64,000 nt of DNA from Bombus terrestris (GCF_910591885.1 NC_063275.1:13938501-14002500), one strand, 5' to 3'. Shown: positions 14,403 through 27,212, counted from the first letter of the stretch. Notes: generated by a model not told the origin, from the sequence alone. Translations and numbers: made by a program.

Positions 14403-17400
14403 ATGGTGTTAAGTCGAAATGATAAAAGAAAAAGGAAAGAAGGAGATTTGGTGGATCTTATGGAGCCACTCTCCGAATCTCCAAAGAGGTAAATAAATAA
14501 ACATTTTAACATAACTAATGAGTACTTTGTTATAGACTAGTTAATATACATTTTTTGTGCAATATATGAATTTGAAGATGTGCAAATATGTTTAAGATAA
14601 TTATATTCTTTAAATGATTTAAAAAGGATTTTATATAATTATGATATAATATAGCTTTTATTTTTATTATTTATTTTTTACATATATTGTTTATCGTAGG
14701 ACCAAAGTACATGCACAAAGAAAATTTGCACAAGGTGCAACAACAGTTTTCAATCCTTCACATACTCCAATCAAGGATAAAGAAAAGACTAAACCAGCAG
14801 TTATAACAGAATTAATAACTCACAAACGACCAAATACAGAAGACTTCTTAACATTTTTGTGCTTTAGAGGTTTTTAAAATTTTACTTCATATTTAATTAA
14901 TTTTATGTATCAATAATTAATTCGAATCTTTATATAGGAACTCCAATTTTACCTCCAAGCTTAAATTTTTTCAATGTTGGAAGTAAAAAGGAAAAGCCAG
15001 ATACTAAGCCAGCACGTATAGCAACAGATAAAACTATATCTTCAACTAGTACATCTATTGAAAATCAAAAACCAGATTCAAGTCAGAAAAGTATCACAAA
15101 AGTGAAACCTATTATTACTGACAAGAAGAAAGTCTCAAATACAATACAGAAAAATATTACAACATTTAAAAGTACTACATCTACAGTACAAGCACTCAAA
15201 AAGAAATATCAAGAACAGCGTCTTGCTAAACAAAGAATCAAAAATAAATTTAAAACATCATGTGTTATGAGAACAAGATCTTGTACAGAACGAACGTTAT
15301 TAAAATCTGTAAACAAGTTAGCACCCAGAAAATTTTTACCAAGAATTGAAACTAAGAGACTTGGTTTACGAAGTAGTGTGCTTACAGATAAAACAAAAAC
15401 AGGTCCTTCAAAAGTTAAACCTGTACCATCTAAACCAAAGAAGAAAGTTATAGTAAAACAAAAGAATAGTGATACATCAAATTCTGATTCTACATCTGAA
15501 GAAGAAGAAGAAGGTCCTTTGGAAAAATCAGCACCACAGATGAAACGTACAATTCAAAAGACTGTGCAAAAAAACATATGTACAAGAAGTAAATCTGAAA
15601 TGAGAAGAATTACACGTTCTCATAGTGGCACAATTTCCCCAAAAAATCTTTGTAGGAGACCAACAAGAAAAACTAAAGAAGCAGCTGCTGTATATATGGA
15701 AATTCTTGGACGGAAACTCGTAAGTCCTGATTTAGAAAATGATGATAATGTTTCTATGGACAGTTTTCCAGAATTACCAAATACACGTAAAACTACTCAA
15801 CCAGAAAATGAAATCAAAACTAAAGTAAAACAATCTGTTACAAAAACAACTGCTAAAAATAAAGATAATAAAATTACTTCTATTCATAATACATCAAATA
15901 AACGATTGGATAAGACCAAAACTAATAAAATTGCTTTTAAAAGTAAAAGATTAATAAGAGTTCACAAGTATTGTGAAATTGATAGTGATGAAGAATCTGT
16001 AAGTTCTAATGGTACTAGTAATACAAGACCTGTTACAAGAAGAAGTTTAGGAAAATTAAATAAACCTGTAAGTCGCTATCTTAGATCTTCTACTAAAAAT
16101 ATAACTACAAGAATGGAGATTCAAAATAATATAAGTATTAAATCAAAATGTCAAGTTCAAAATAATGCAAAATTTAATAAAGAAAAATTTGTAACTAAAC
16201 GTAAACGAGAACAAAGCTCTACTAAATCATTACCTGAAAAAGGTAATGGACTAAAGCAAAAGGAATTAAAGGATACTGAATTTGAAAGTACAGATTCTGA
16301 TGAAGAAACATTAGGAATGTTGCTCAATAAATTAAAAAGAAAGAAAGATGATAATGTACAAAAGGAGATTGTTAATAAAAATAACAATCAAGATATTGAT
16401 AATAAAATTGAGCAGTCTTTAAATGAAAATTTTGTAAAAACCGACCTTTCAAAAATATCAGACGACGAAGAATCTTTTCGGGGATTTACGAAGAAAGCAA
16501 TATCCAAAGTATTAAACTCTTGTCAAACACATGTTAATGTTAATCTTCTGACCACGAAAAAGACCAGTGATAAATTAGAAACAGCTAAAATAGAAAATGA
16601 ACAAAATTCATATGTAGCTAATAAAGAGGTAGATAAGAAATTGTCGAGTAATGAACCTTTACTAAGCATAAATTCTCCACCAGTATTAAATATACCATAT
16701 AGTCAGCATCTTCAAAAATCTGAAAAAGATAAATCAGAGTTACCTGATTTAATATCTGATGAAATAGAGCAAGAAATATCAACAAATACTGAAAAAGAAT
16801 GTCATCATAAAACAGAGATTTCATCCACAAATGTTATAGATATGTCTTTATCAACATTGCATGTAAGAAAAGAGAAAGTAAATATGTCGACTGAACAAAT
16901 TGAAAAATGGTTAAATGAAAGCTCATTTGCTAAAGAGGAAAGTAAGTTAGAAATGGAAAATGTGTCTACTTTTAAATATGATGTTTGTGAAAAGAAGACT
17001 GATGTATCACATTTATCAATTTCAACAAAAATTCAACATTTGGTAAGACCAGTTAATGTTACACTTTCTAAATTAGCAGAGAAGGCTAATGTAAAAGATC
17101 GCATAAATACATATAATAAATATGCTCCCATTATAACAGGAGAATTACAATCTGATATAAAACAGCAGAATGAGTTTTCTAATATTAATATTAATATTAA
17201 CATTAACAAACAGAATACAAATTTAAAAGATATTAACAAAGGGCAGAACATAAAGCCAAATAAAGACTCATGTTCTGGGGAAGAAGGTGATGGTGCACTA
17301 AAACCTGATCAAAATTCTACAGATAGTTCTAATGAAAAAAAGATATCAACAGAGAAGAAAACCATATTTCAACCAAGAAAACCCTTTTTACCAAAAGTTA

Positions 17401-20400
17401 AAGAACGTAAAACAGTAACTCCTAATGCAAATGCATTTTCTCCAGAAAATGAAAGCAGTGTTTATGCATTTGAAAGTGACACAGAAATCCCTGTTAGTAC
17501 TCCTTTTAGACGTAAAGCTCGAGAATCTAAATCAAACGTGATTCATAATCTATCCCAGACGGATGCAACTAAATCTGAAAATAATTCAAATAAATTTGAT
17601 AACGCTGCAAATAAATCTGAAAATAATACAAATAAATTTCTCAATAATGCAAATAAATCCGAAAATAACATAAATAAATCTGTGAGTGAAGCAAATAAAA
17701 ATGTAGAAAGAATAATAAAAGATAATTGTGAAATGACAATATTTAAAGAAAATTCCATCAATAATTCTGCAAAAAATGAAAATGAAATAGTAGAAATAAA
17801 AAATATATCAAATACAACATTAAATGTAAACAAATTTGAATTACCAAAAAATTTTGCAACTTTGGCTAATATACAAGTTTTACCATTAGATAAATTAACA
17901 ACAACTTGGAGTAATGTAAATTGTAGTACTTCAATAGCTGTACAAGTAAATCTTGATGATAATGCACAAACACAAAAGCAGATTGGAGAAAGTGATACAA
18001 ATCAACAAAAAAGCACAGAGATATCTACTCAGACTGAAAGCAACAATGAAAATGATGATGAAAATGATGGTCAACTGTTTTATATACCTTTACAAGCTGT
18101 CACAAGGAATGGACCAAATTTAGTTCAAGGACAGCAATTAATTCAAGGTGTAGCTGTAAAACTCGGTACTGAAGGACCAAATGGTCCTAATCAAAAAGTT
18201 CTTTTAAGAGCAAAATTGGTTACTAAACCTCCATCATCAATTGCACGTTGTCCTCCTGTAGGAACAGTACAGCCTACAACTCGTACTCCACCTAATTCTA
18301 CTCTAATAACAACTGATCATTCAATACCATCTACTTCTTCAAGTACAGCATCAACTGTTACTACATCTAATTCTGAACTTCAACCATCTACTCCAAATAA
18401 AAATGAAACCATAGTACAAATTGCAAATAGACAAAATATTGGAACTGGATTAAATATAGGAACTGAAAAATTGCCAAAATCTCCAAAAACTCCTAGAGAA
18501 AGAAAAACCTCAATTGATTCAAATAAGAATGGGAAAAGGTAATACAACTTGAACGTAGCAAGAATTGCAGCTTCACTTTTCACTTTATTAAATACATTAT
18601 TATGTATTTCTAAAATTTTAGATGCCAGATCAAAGCAAAACAGAAGGCTTCTGAAATTTATTCTCCTGTCAATAATGTAACATTTCCAAGTGCAAAAGAT
18701 GAAAATAATGAAGCACGATTAGTTGAAGCTCCAACATTTCATCCTACTGAAAAAGATTTCCAAGATCCTTTGGAATACATAGACAAAATAAGGCCAATTG
18801 CAGAGAAATTTGGAATATGCAGAGTTGTACCACCACCTAATTTTAAAGTAATATTCATTAAAAGCTGTTGCATAATTAAATGTATATATTTACGAAATAT
18901 AAATACATTTTTTTCTCTATTTTAGCCGGAATGCAAAGTATCAGATGATATGAGGTTTACTGCTTACAATCAATATGTGCATCGTATGTTACATAGATGG
19001 GGTCCCAATGTGAAAGAAATGATGGCTATAAAGAAATATTTAGCTACACAAAGCATAACATTAACTCATCCACCTTGGGTACAGTTTTATATTTATGATT
19101 TCTTTCTATTCTTTTTAGTATGTTTATTATTCCAATTTTTTTCCTTTTTTATAGATTGGTGGTATGGAAGTTGATTTGCCTCATTTATATCAAACAGTTC
19201 AAAGTTTAGGCGGATTAAAAGAAGTAATTGAAAAGAAAAAGTGGCAGAAAGTAGCTGATGGGATGAAAATACCAAAATCTGCTCAAGATCGTGTAACCAA
19301 ATTGGATGACATTTACTGCAAATACTTATTACCATATGATACATTATCTCCAGGTATTTGTGCATAAATATAGAAAATGTACTAATATAAGAAACTATAA
19401 TATTTTAAAATTATTTATCAACAAAATAATGCGATTTAGAGGAACGAGGTAAATTATTCGATGAAGTCGAATCTGAGTGGATGAAAAGAGAAAGTAGAGT
19501 TTTACAAAGACAAAATGCACCAATAAGTGAAAATGAAGAAGATGATGATGATGATAGTTCTGACGAAATTGAGGAATGCATCGTTAAAGTGAGAATTCTA
19601 AAATTATAATCATAACTATATAATTTTCAGTTCTTCATGATTTATATAATATATTGTATATATAAATATACAATTTTACAGGGTAGAAACATGCCTTTAA
19701 ACGCTTTTTATCGTATTGCACGAAACACACAACGTATGTGGTTTGGTGAAAATCAACGATCTGGAAACGAAACAGAAGGCGCTTCTGCCGATGAAGTTGA
19801 AAGTGCATTTTGGAAACATGTTGCAGAAAGGAAGAGACATGTTTGTGTACATGCTGCAAGCATTGATTCAAGTGGACGCGGTTTTGGATTTTCGGTTGCT
19901 AAAAATAGCCCATTCGCAAGACATCCATGGAATCTTAAAGTACTTACTAATAACGCTGGCTCAGTACTGAGAGCTTTAGGTCCTATAATGGGTATAAAAC
20001 ATTTCTTTAAATTTCTATAACTAAAACATTTGTTATAAATTGATATGTCCTTATTTATAACCGTTTTAATTTTATTTGTAGGTGTGACTGTACCTACACT
20101 TCATGTGGGTATGTTATTTAGTGCATGTTGTTGGTACCGTGATCCTCATGGTCTTCCTTGGATAGAATATTTGCATACTGGTGCTAAGAAAATTTGGTAT
20201 GGTATACCCGACGAACACAACAATAACTTTAGAGAGGCTCTTTCAAAAATGGTTCCACGATATTGTAAAAATAAAACTATATGGCTGCCATCAGATACAG
20301 CAATGGTTCCTCCAGAATTATTGGTTAGTAACGGAGTATCACTATGCCAGACTGTTCAGGAACCAGGGCAATTTATAGTTGTATTTCCTAAAGCATTTAC

Positions 20401-21209
20401 ATCAAGTATATGCACTGGTTATGTAGTATCTGAAAGTGTTTACTTTGCACAACCATCCTGGTTAGAAACTGCTGAACAAGTATTTAAAGTAAGTGAATAA
20501 CATTCCTCTATTTTTATTTTACATATTTTATAGAATGGCAAAATAATTTTTAATAATTATTATAGGATATACAAGATAGTTGTGAACCATCAATCTTTTC
20601 ATTTGAAAGATTATTATTTAATATTATTAATGACTCTAGATCTCATATAGAAGTATTAAAACAGGTAAATATGAGAGTTAATAATTATGAGATAAAAAAT
20701 GTAAAACTACATAAATGATTTATAAATAATTATATTTGCAGATTCTAGCAAGTGTAATTAAAATTCGTGAAAAAGAAATAAGTTATCGTAAACAATTAGA
20801 ATCAGTAGGTCTCATAAACACAGAAAGATTACCTTTACCAGATAGTGGAAAACGAAAAAAAGGAAAAAAAGTGAAAGAAGATGATGGTGACTTTGAATGT
20901 GAAACTTGTAGAGCTAATTTATTTGTTTCATTAGTGAGTAATTCACAAGATGACAGTGTTTACTGTTTACCACATGCATTGCAATTATTTAATAGAAAGA
21001 AACAAATTTTAAAACATTGTACTCTAATGTACACATACAACGAGGTAAATGTGTTTTTTTTTAGCTCAAGTGGCTTTTATAAATAATAATTCTATTTAAG
21101 ATAATTTTTATTTTCGTAATAGGAGGAATTAAATGATTTGATCCATAAACTAGAAGAAAGAATTGAAGCCAAATCTAAAAAGACTAATCAAATGAAACAA
21201 ACAAAGTAA
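14403..21209 (+). CDS. Jarid2: Protein Jumonji (JARID2), PRC2 accessory factor
   Basis: A nuclear cofactor that recruits and stimulates Polycomb repressive complex 2. Exons 14403-14488, 14700-14869, 14938-18538, 18622-18847, 18926-19078, 19155-19353, 19440-19588, 19682-19991, 20082-20488, 20566-20664, 20742-21044 and 21123-21209 give 1929 aa (human 1246; the excess is in exon 3). N-terminal motifs QRKFAQ (Lys37) and TEDFLTFLC match the PRC2-interacting region of vertebrate JARID2. Exon 3 is a 1200-residue Lys/Ser/Asn-rich disordered region. JmjN is about 1318-1361, ARID about 1380-1475 (GGMEVDLPHLY, SAQDRVTKL), JmjC about 1545-1767, and a C5HC2 zinc finger is in exon 11 (CETC, CLPHA). The JmjC iron site is degenerate: the position of the catalytic His is Tyr1650 (CWYRD against CWHIED in KDM5), as expected for a non-demethylase. 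A GTAAGG donor overlaps the stop codon (see findings). Confidence 0.96.
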
Positions 21210-21294
21210 GGGGTTTACAAAGTTATTTATTAAATTACATACATAACAATTATTTATTAATCTATCTAATAATAATTACAGAATTTTGTTTTAT

Positions 21295-21720
21295 ATATAT
21301 GTCGGAGATGAAAGAACACCGGAACCTTCCCTTTGGAACTTTGGGAAGACCCCTTAGTACTGTAATCTAGATTCCACCATAGCCGTGTTCAGAAACTGTT
21401 GTCATTCGATCCGACTATACTTATTTGAGATTTATGATAGTGAGCTCGGGCTCGAGGCGACAACCAGTCGCCGAACGTAACCGCGGTCAACAGGATGTCA
21501 AACTTGTATACTTCGTGAGAGTCTAAGTTATACTCGGGTTGCCACACAGAGCAAGCACTACGTACCTGAGAATTACTTGGATCGTCGTTAAGATCGTATG
21601 GAAGAGTGGAATGACAACAGTTTCTTAATACGGCTGTGGTGGAATCTAGATTACAGTACTAAGGGGTCTTCCCAAAGTTTCAAAGGGAAGATTCCGGTGT
21701 TCTTTCATCTCCGACATATA
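21295..21720. mobile_element. Non-autonomous foldback/MITE-like element with 107-bp terminal inverted repeats
   Basis: Positions 21301-21407 and 21609-21715 are reverse complements with about 5 mismatches (roughly 95% identical). They begin GTCGGAGATGAAAGAACACC and end at gtcattc/gaatgac. The 200-bp spacer is not repetitive and has no ORF. The flanks are TA dinucleotide runs, compatible with TA target-site duplication (Tc1/mariner style) but not proof of it. The element is GC-richer than its surroundings. It contains no transposase, so it would need one in trans. The family is unknown to me. Confidence 0.85.
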
Positions 21721-21766
21721 TATATATATATATATGAAAGATGAAAGATATATATATATATATATC
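21716..21766. repeat. (TA)n microsatellite interrupted by GAAAGATGAAAG
   Basis: Two TA runs (about 20 and 17 bases) flank a 12-base purine segment at 21736-21747, directly abutting the right terminal repeat of the foldback element. The array may derive from the insertion target or its expansion. Confidence 0.8.
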
Positions 21767-23138
21767 ATATTTATTATTTTTCTCATAATAATACAATTGT
21801 ATAAAAAAAATTTGTTTCGTAATTTTAAAGCGAATCAACTTCATTATTAGTATTAGTATACTATTAAAAAAAATTAAATAATTTAATGTGAACCTCTAAT
21901 GAAATCCCTAAGTTTCAAAATAAAAAGATTACTTTTACCATCTGTAAATCGTACTTCTAATTGCAAGTACGATACCAAAACATATTTTTTGCATTTTATT
22001 CTCGTATATTATAATTATAAATATAAGGTGTATGAATATATAAACTATGTTTCAATAGTTTACAGAGTTATAGAAATATGATCTTATTAAATATTTCTTA
22101 CAATAGACGAATTCCATAGGACTTATTTAAGAATCAAATAAATAATAACATATAATAGCATACTTATGTATACAAAGTTTATTATGAATACTTTAAGATT
22201 ATAAAATAAAAATTATAACATTCTCAATATGAGAACATACATATTAAATAAATTTCTTTGACAAAATACATTATTATTATCCTTATGCAAATTAACATGT
22301 ATATCATAAAATCAAATAAATTACCATAAAATTACATAATTACATGAAGCATTGTTTTTATACTGTATAATTAATTTCTATAATATTAATATCAAATTAC
22401 ATAAAATACGATTTATGAATATAAAAAATTAATAATGTCTTTGTCTACTGCAACGTTTTTGTATATTTGTCCTTATAATATTATAAGAATAATATTAAAT
22501 AACAATAATGGATGTTCACACAAATTTTGATTAAAAAGTTGTTAATTAGATATACCTTTTTTTAAATTAATAATAATTTATAAAATGTGCATAGTTTTTC
22601 AATGTTTACATTATCATCTATTATTATGCTGTGTATTTCTGGAAGTCTTGTTATTTGTATATAAATATATGTATATAACATAAATAAGATCAAATGCGAA
22701 AAATACTACTAAATAATAAAGTATAGTTATGCTATATTTAAGCAAGGAACTAATAACACAGACTGTAAGTAAATAATTATAAAATAAATTTTCTTTTAAA
22801 GTTATTTACTATACATATATGTACTTTGTTTTATATATGTATATTATTTGCACTCTAAGTTTTTAAGTGTTTAAACAAAAATTTGTTTGTTTTTCGAAAT
22901 AATATTAAAAAAATAAATTTATACATAATTTTACATGCATAAATTATATCCTTAAAAATAGGGCATACATTACAATTATTAACATTTTCATTGAAAATTA
23001 AGGATTATAAATTTAATAATTAAATTGAGGTGTAAAAATATGTATAAAATGCGGGAAATAGTATATAATTAGATATGGAATGACTTTTCAGAATAAATAA
23101 ATTTTATGTCCTTGTATATCAATGTTAAAGTTTAGACT
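21767..23138. other. AT-rich convergent interval between Jarid2 and SLC35C2
   Basis: This tail-to-tail region has no gene signal. The first canonical plus-strand AATAAA I find after the Jarid2 stop is at 21919-21924, beyond the foldback element, so the Jarid2 3' UTR may run through that element. The right part should include the SLC35C2 3' UTR. Confidence 0.45.
21919..21924 (+). terminator. Candidate poly(A) signal of Jarid2
   Basis: AATAAA lies 710 bases after the Jarid2 stop. I saw no canonical hexamer between 21210 and here. Variant signals upstream could still be used. Confidence 0.4.
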
Positions 23139-24862
23139 TTACTGTTCCCTACGTTGCAATATATTAGATAGTATCTGAGTAGAATTCTCACCATGTTTAA
23201 CTGGATCATCTTCGTCTGAACTGAATTCCGCGTTTAAAAGATTTGTTAACGATGTAGATTTTTGAGTTAACAAAGGTAAATTTGTATCGATTACCTCTTC
23301 ACTTTTAAAATTATTACTTGAAAGAGAATTTACTTGTAATTCCAAATTTTCAGCTTTTTTGTTCCTATTGGATAATGCTTTTTGTATCGTATGAATTGTG
23401 ATTCCACAAAGGCACATTAACAATCCTACAAAATTAAGATGACTCATTTGATCACCTTCCCATTCAACAGCCAAGATTAAAATAAATATTTCCTAGAAAG
23501 ACAATAATTTAAAGATTTTTACCCAAATATTGATATTTTACTTGTATATTCCAATATTCAGTAAAGTTATATAATATTATGTTATTCTTATATGTAGTTA
23601 ATTTACCTTAATTATGCCAATAATTGAAAGTGTAAGACTAGAAGTATATGTAACAACTAAAAATTCCATAACTTCCATATGGAAAGCTATAATAGCACTT
23701 CCAAATACAGTAATTGTAGTCATTGTAATAGTTTGAACATCATTCCAATCTGTATTTTTAAAAGTATTGTATAGATGAGATCCTAAAAATAATATATTTT
23801 TTCACCCTTTTCAAAAACACAGTAACATAATATTTACATATACAATTTAAAAAAAGAATATAGCTGTACATCTTACATATATATACCTTCAAACCATATC
23901 ATCACTGGTACAATAGGTAATAACATCCATAACTGCATATAGTACATCATGTCAATTGGACTTTTCATTCCAAGTTTAGATTTTTGCATAACTAGTTGTG
24001 TCATAGTCCACCGAATACCACTTAAAAATGATGCTAAGAGGCAAATTACAAATCCGAAAACTTCAAATTGTGTTGATTTATAGGTAAACATAAATAAACC
24101 TCCTGATATCATTACTACAATACATGATAATGTCCAAGACTATAACAAAATTATTTCTTTAATATATTATATTTGAAGCATTCATATAGGAAATTAATAT
24201 TACTACCTTTTTCTCCAACTTCAAAAAGAGTGCAAATCCAAGAATAAAAATAATAGAAGTTGATTTTGTCATAGTATATCTAAATAACAATATAATTCAT
24301 TAATACTATCACAAAGTCGTAAATATATTTTATTTTGTTCTTAATGTAGAATAATAAATACATACAATGACATAGTAATTAATGAAATTGCCCAATTTGA
24401 TAGACCTATATCAAGGCCACTAGCTATGCCAATTGGCATAACCATTCCTATTATGCTTTGTAAAGGAAGTTTTAATTGTTGTTGTTTCTTCCAACATGTT
24501 TTAATACATCTTATTGAAGCAGAAAACAAAAATTTTATTAATAAGTGACATATCACCACAACAAGTGGAAAATGAAATCCCTAAAAAATGAGTGCATATA
24601 TAAAATAAAATCAAATAATAAACTTTTATAAATCACAGATATCTTCACTTACATATGTATTATAAAGCCATTGTACATAAAAAGTTAAACCTACAGACAA
24701 CACAAAATAGCACAGAATTAATATGATAATTTGAAAAGATTTTTTCCAAAAAGATACTTCTTTTTTGGACACATTTGGAAACTCTTGGACTGGTTCAAGA
24801 AAATAATCTGATGTATCATCTGTATCTTTCGCAATTTGATATTTTATATGTGATCTTGTCAT
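23139..24862 (-). CDS. SLC35C2: Solute carrier family 35 member C2 (nucleotide-sugar transporter family)
   Basis: A multi-pass Golgi/ERGIC protein of the drug/metabolite transporter superfamily; vertebrate SLC35C2 (OVCOV1) is linked to GDP-fucose handling and Notch fucosylation. Exons in transcript order 24862-24653, 24580-24366, 24279-24207, 24139-23887, 23782-23607 and 23492-23139 give 426 aa. The N-terminal cytosolic tail of about 45 residues is acidic, followed by roughly ten hydrophobic helices. Diagnostic stretches are LDIGLSNWAISLITMSLYT, the TMTKSTSIIFIL helix, GGLFMFTYKSTQFEVFGF, SGIRWTMTQLVMQK, TSSLTLSIIGIIKE and HTIQKAL, which align with human SLC35C2. The C-terminus is an acidic Ser-rich cytosolic tail (SSDEDD). 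Exons are small and introns short. All phases close. The substrate is inferred from the family only. Confidence 0.93.
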
Positions 24863-26390
24863 ACTTCAGAAAAAAATAATCTGTAATTAGAAATTTACAA
24901 TATTAAATATAGTATTAAAAGTGTATAAATAATATATTCATTTACTACATAACACAGTTAAACATAAGAAACAGTGAATTATTAAATGGTATTTGCAGAA
25001 TACAATTCTTATTTTAAATCAATAACACTTTTAAGATTTACGATTTATGATAACATTATGCAATGTAGTAAAATATAACCGAATGTTATAACAAATATGT
25101 TAAACGTACCGTCTTCGAATTCTTTAAATACATAAAAAGTATTCATAAATTGTTATGTCTAACTTAGACATCTGTTATTTTAAGTTATATGTTTAACAAA
25201 AAAAATAATTGTGTAACAATGACGACAGAATTCACATTCATTCTGTAAATTTATAATGTATTTAAAATTACAAGTGAGAACATTAGAAAGAAAACAAAAT
25301 TAAAGTACATACATATCGTTATCACTTACTTCGATGTGACATACGATATACATAAACGTGAAGTCATGTATAAACATAACCTAAAAATTATAGTAGACAA
25401 AAATGTGACATATCACAATCTGATAAATGCATATTATCACAGTAATCTTCGTATCATTTTGAAATTTCTTATGGTGGTAAACTTATTTGTAGAATTATCT
25501 ATACTTTGGCTGAGTTTTTTTAAAAACATTGACTTTAAAGTAAACACAAATACTTAATATATTCTTACTTTTTAATAATTGGGTTATTTATTATCTGGCA
25601 CATCCATTATTTAAAAAATTGACACTAATTTTAATGTTATAAAAATTGAATTTAATTATGTACAAAATATAAATATTAAATAAAAATAGGGTCAATGTAC
25701 ACAAAATAATTGATAGTTAAATTGATAGTTGTAAGTAGTAATAAATACTGTACATATTTAGTTTTCTATTTAACGCTTCTGATGAAAATATACAAAGTCA
25801 ATAATCACATATTTTTATTTTAATGTATATTTACACTGAGTAACAACATCATATAATAAATTCAAATATGTTTTATATTAAATGTTTTGTATATAGATTG
25901 AATATTTTTCAAAATTATTTTATCCTTATTTACTCAGTGTAAATTAAATTTATACATATTATTATTCTTTATTTTATAAAATATATTTTAAAAAATTAGC
26001 AAATAAAATTATTTATCAGTTAAATGCAGATATTATATACTTTATATATATATTACATTCATTTATCAGAGTAAGAGAAATTTGATACTTTTACTATGAT
26101 TTGAAGACAAGCTCCAGATTTAAATTAAGAAATGTACAAAATTCAATGATTCTAAATATATGAATTAAAATTAATTCACTGGTAATAATATTTTTCATCT
26201 ATTCTACTTAATTGGATTGTCTTCAATTCATGATGTTATATTCTAAGACAAATCTATCGTATACATTAATTCATGAATACACATATACAGGATTATTAAA
26301 AAAACAGTATATTACAGTTATCCTAAATATTATATAACCAATTGCATATTTTTATTACACATATATAATTAACCACTTCTTATTTATATG
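24863..26390. other. AT-rich interval between SLC35C2 (5' end) and SOSS-B (3' end)
   Basis: About 1.5 kb. The left part should carry the SLC35C2 promoter. The rest is very AT-rich with no coding or structured signal that I can defend. The open stretch at 25336-25557 has no recognisable protein character. Confidence 0.45.
26351..26356 (-). terminator. Candidate poly(A) signal of SOSS-B
   Basis: TTTATT reads AATAAA on the minus strand, 35 bases past the SOSS-B stop codon. Confidence 0.45.
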
Positions 26391-27212
26391 TTATCTACGA
26401 TCACTGCGTCCACCATTTCTGTACCCTCCACGACCACGAGAATTAGTTTTTGTTGTAACAGATGTTTTTGTTGTTGAATCACCAGAATATCTTGCAGATC
26501 CTCCTGGGAGTCCTGAAGTATTGCCACTATTTCCACCAGTGCTATTATTATTATTGTTTCCACTTTTTGTTGTTGTTGAACTACCAGAAGTACCACTAGC
26601 AGGTGTTGTTGAATTACTTTGAATTGCCTATGATAAAATAAATTAATACTAATATTAATAGAAGCACTAAAAATAGCTACACTATTTGTAAAATTAGAAA
26701 TAAATCTATTATTAATATCTAATTAAAAGCAATGAATATATTGCACAATATACCAATGGTTGCCTTCCAGATTGGCCAGTGATATTATTTGCATTACCAT
26801 TATTTGTAATAGTATTGTTTACATTACTACCAGGTGGACCAGAACCACTTTGGTTAATCATTTGTTGCGCCAAAGCAGGATTTGGTTCACTCATGTTTAA
26901 CTGTTCATTTATTACCATACAAAATTCACCAATTTTTTGTATGTCTCCATTTTTTCCAGAATACAGAGTTAAGCATTGTCTCCAAACAGAAGCATAACCT
27001 TTTGTTAATCTTACAATATCCCCTGGTACTAAAAGCTGTCCAGGTTCGTCCCAAATTGAAACATTCATGCATGCTGTACTGTCTGCCACTTTAAACGTTC
27101 GAACTTCGCGGTTTTCTTTGGTAATGGTAGGATGACCAACTTCCAGAACAATAAACACTACATTAATGTTTTTTTGACCCGGCCGTATGTCTTTTATCAA
27201 TACGTATTCCAT
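26391..27212 (-). CDS. SOSS-B: SOSS complex subunit B (single-stranded DNA-binding protein, NABP1/NABP2 homologue)
   Basis: This is an OB-fold ssDNA-binding subunit of the SOSS complex, which acts with INTS3 and SOSS-C in double-strand-break signalling and repair. Exons 27212-26754 and 26627-26391 give 231 aa (human NABP2 211). The OB fold covers about residues 1-110, with hallmarks IKDIRPGQKNINVVFIVLE, EVRTFKVAD, VSIWDEPG, PGDIVRLTKGYASV and IGEFCMV, closely following human SSB1. The rest is low-complexity Asn/Ser/Thr/Gly and ends in an RG-rich tail (SRGRGGYRNGGRSDRR) that could add nucleic-acid contacts. I chose the ATG at 27212 (MEYVLIKD) because it starts where the family starts. An in-frame ATG at 27227 would add five residues. 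Confidence 0.93.

Noticed and set aside
15900..18583. Antisense open frames over the large Jarid2 exon (for example 16157-16387, 17543-17833)
   Set aside because: They are the reverse complement of Asn/Lys/Ser-rich codons, yielding Phe/Leu-rich nonsense. The sense frame is a recognised protein.
21295..21720. rRNA/tRNA or snRNA-like structured gene
   Set aside because: The structure is just two long inverted arms with an unstructured spacer and TA flanks, which fits a transposable element rather than a conserved RNA.
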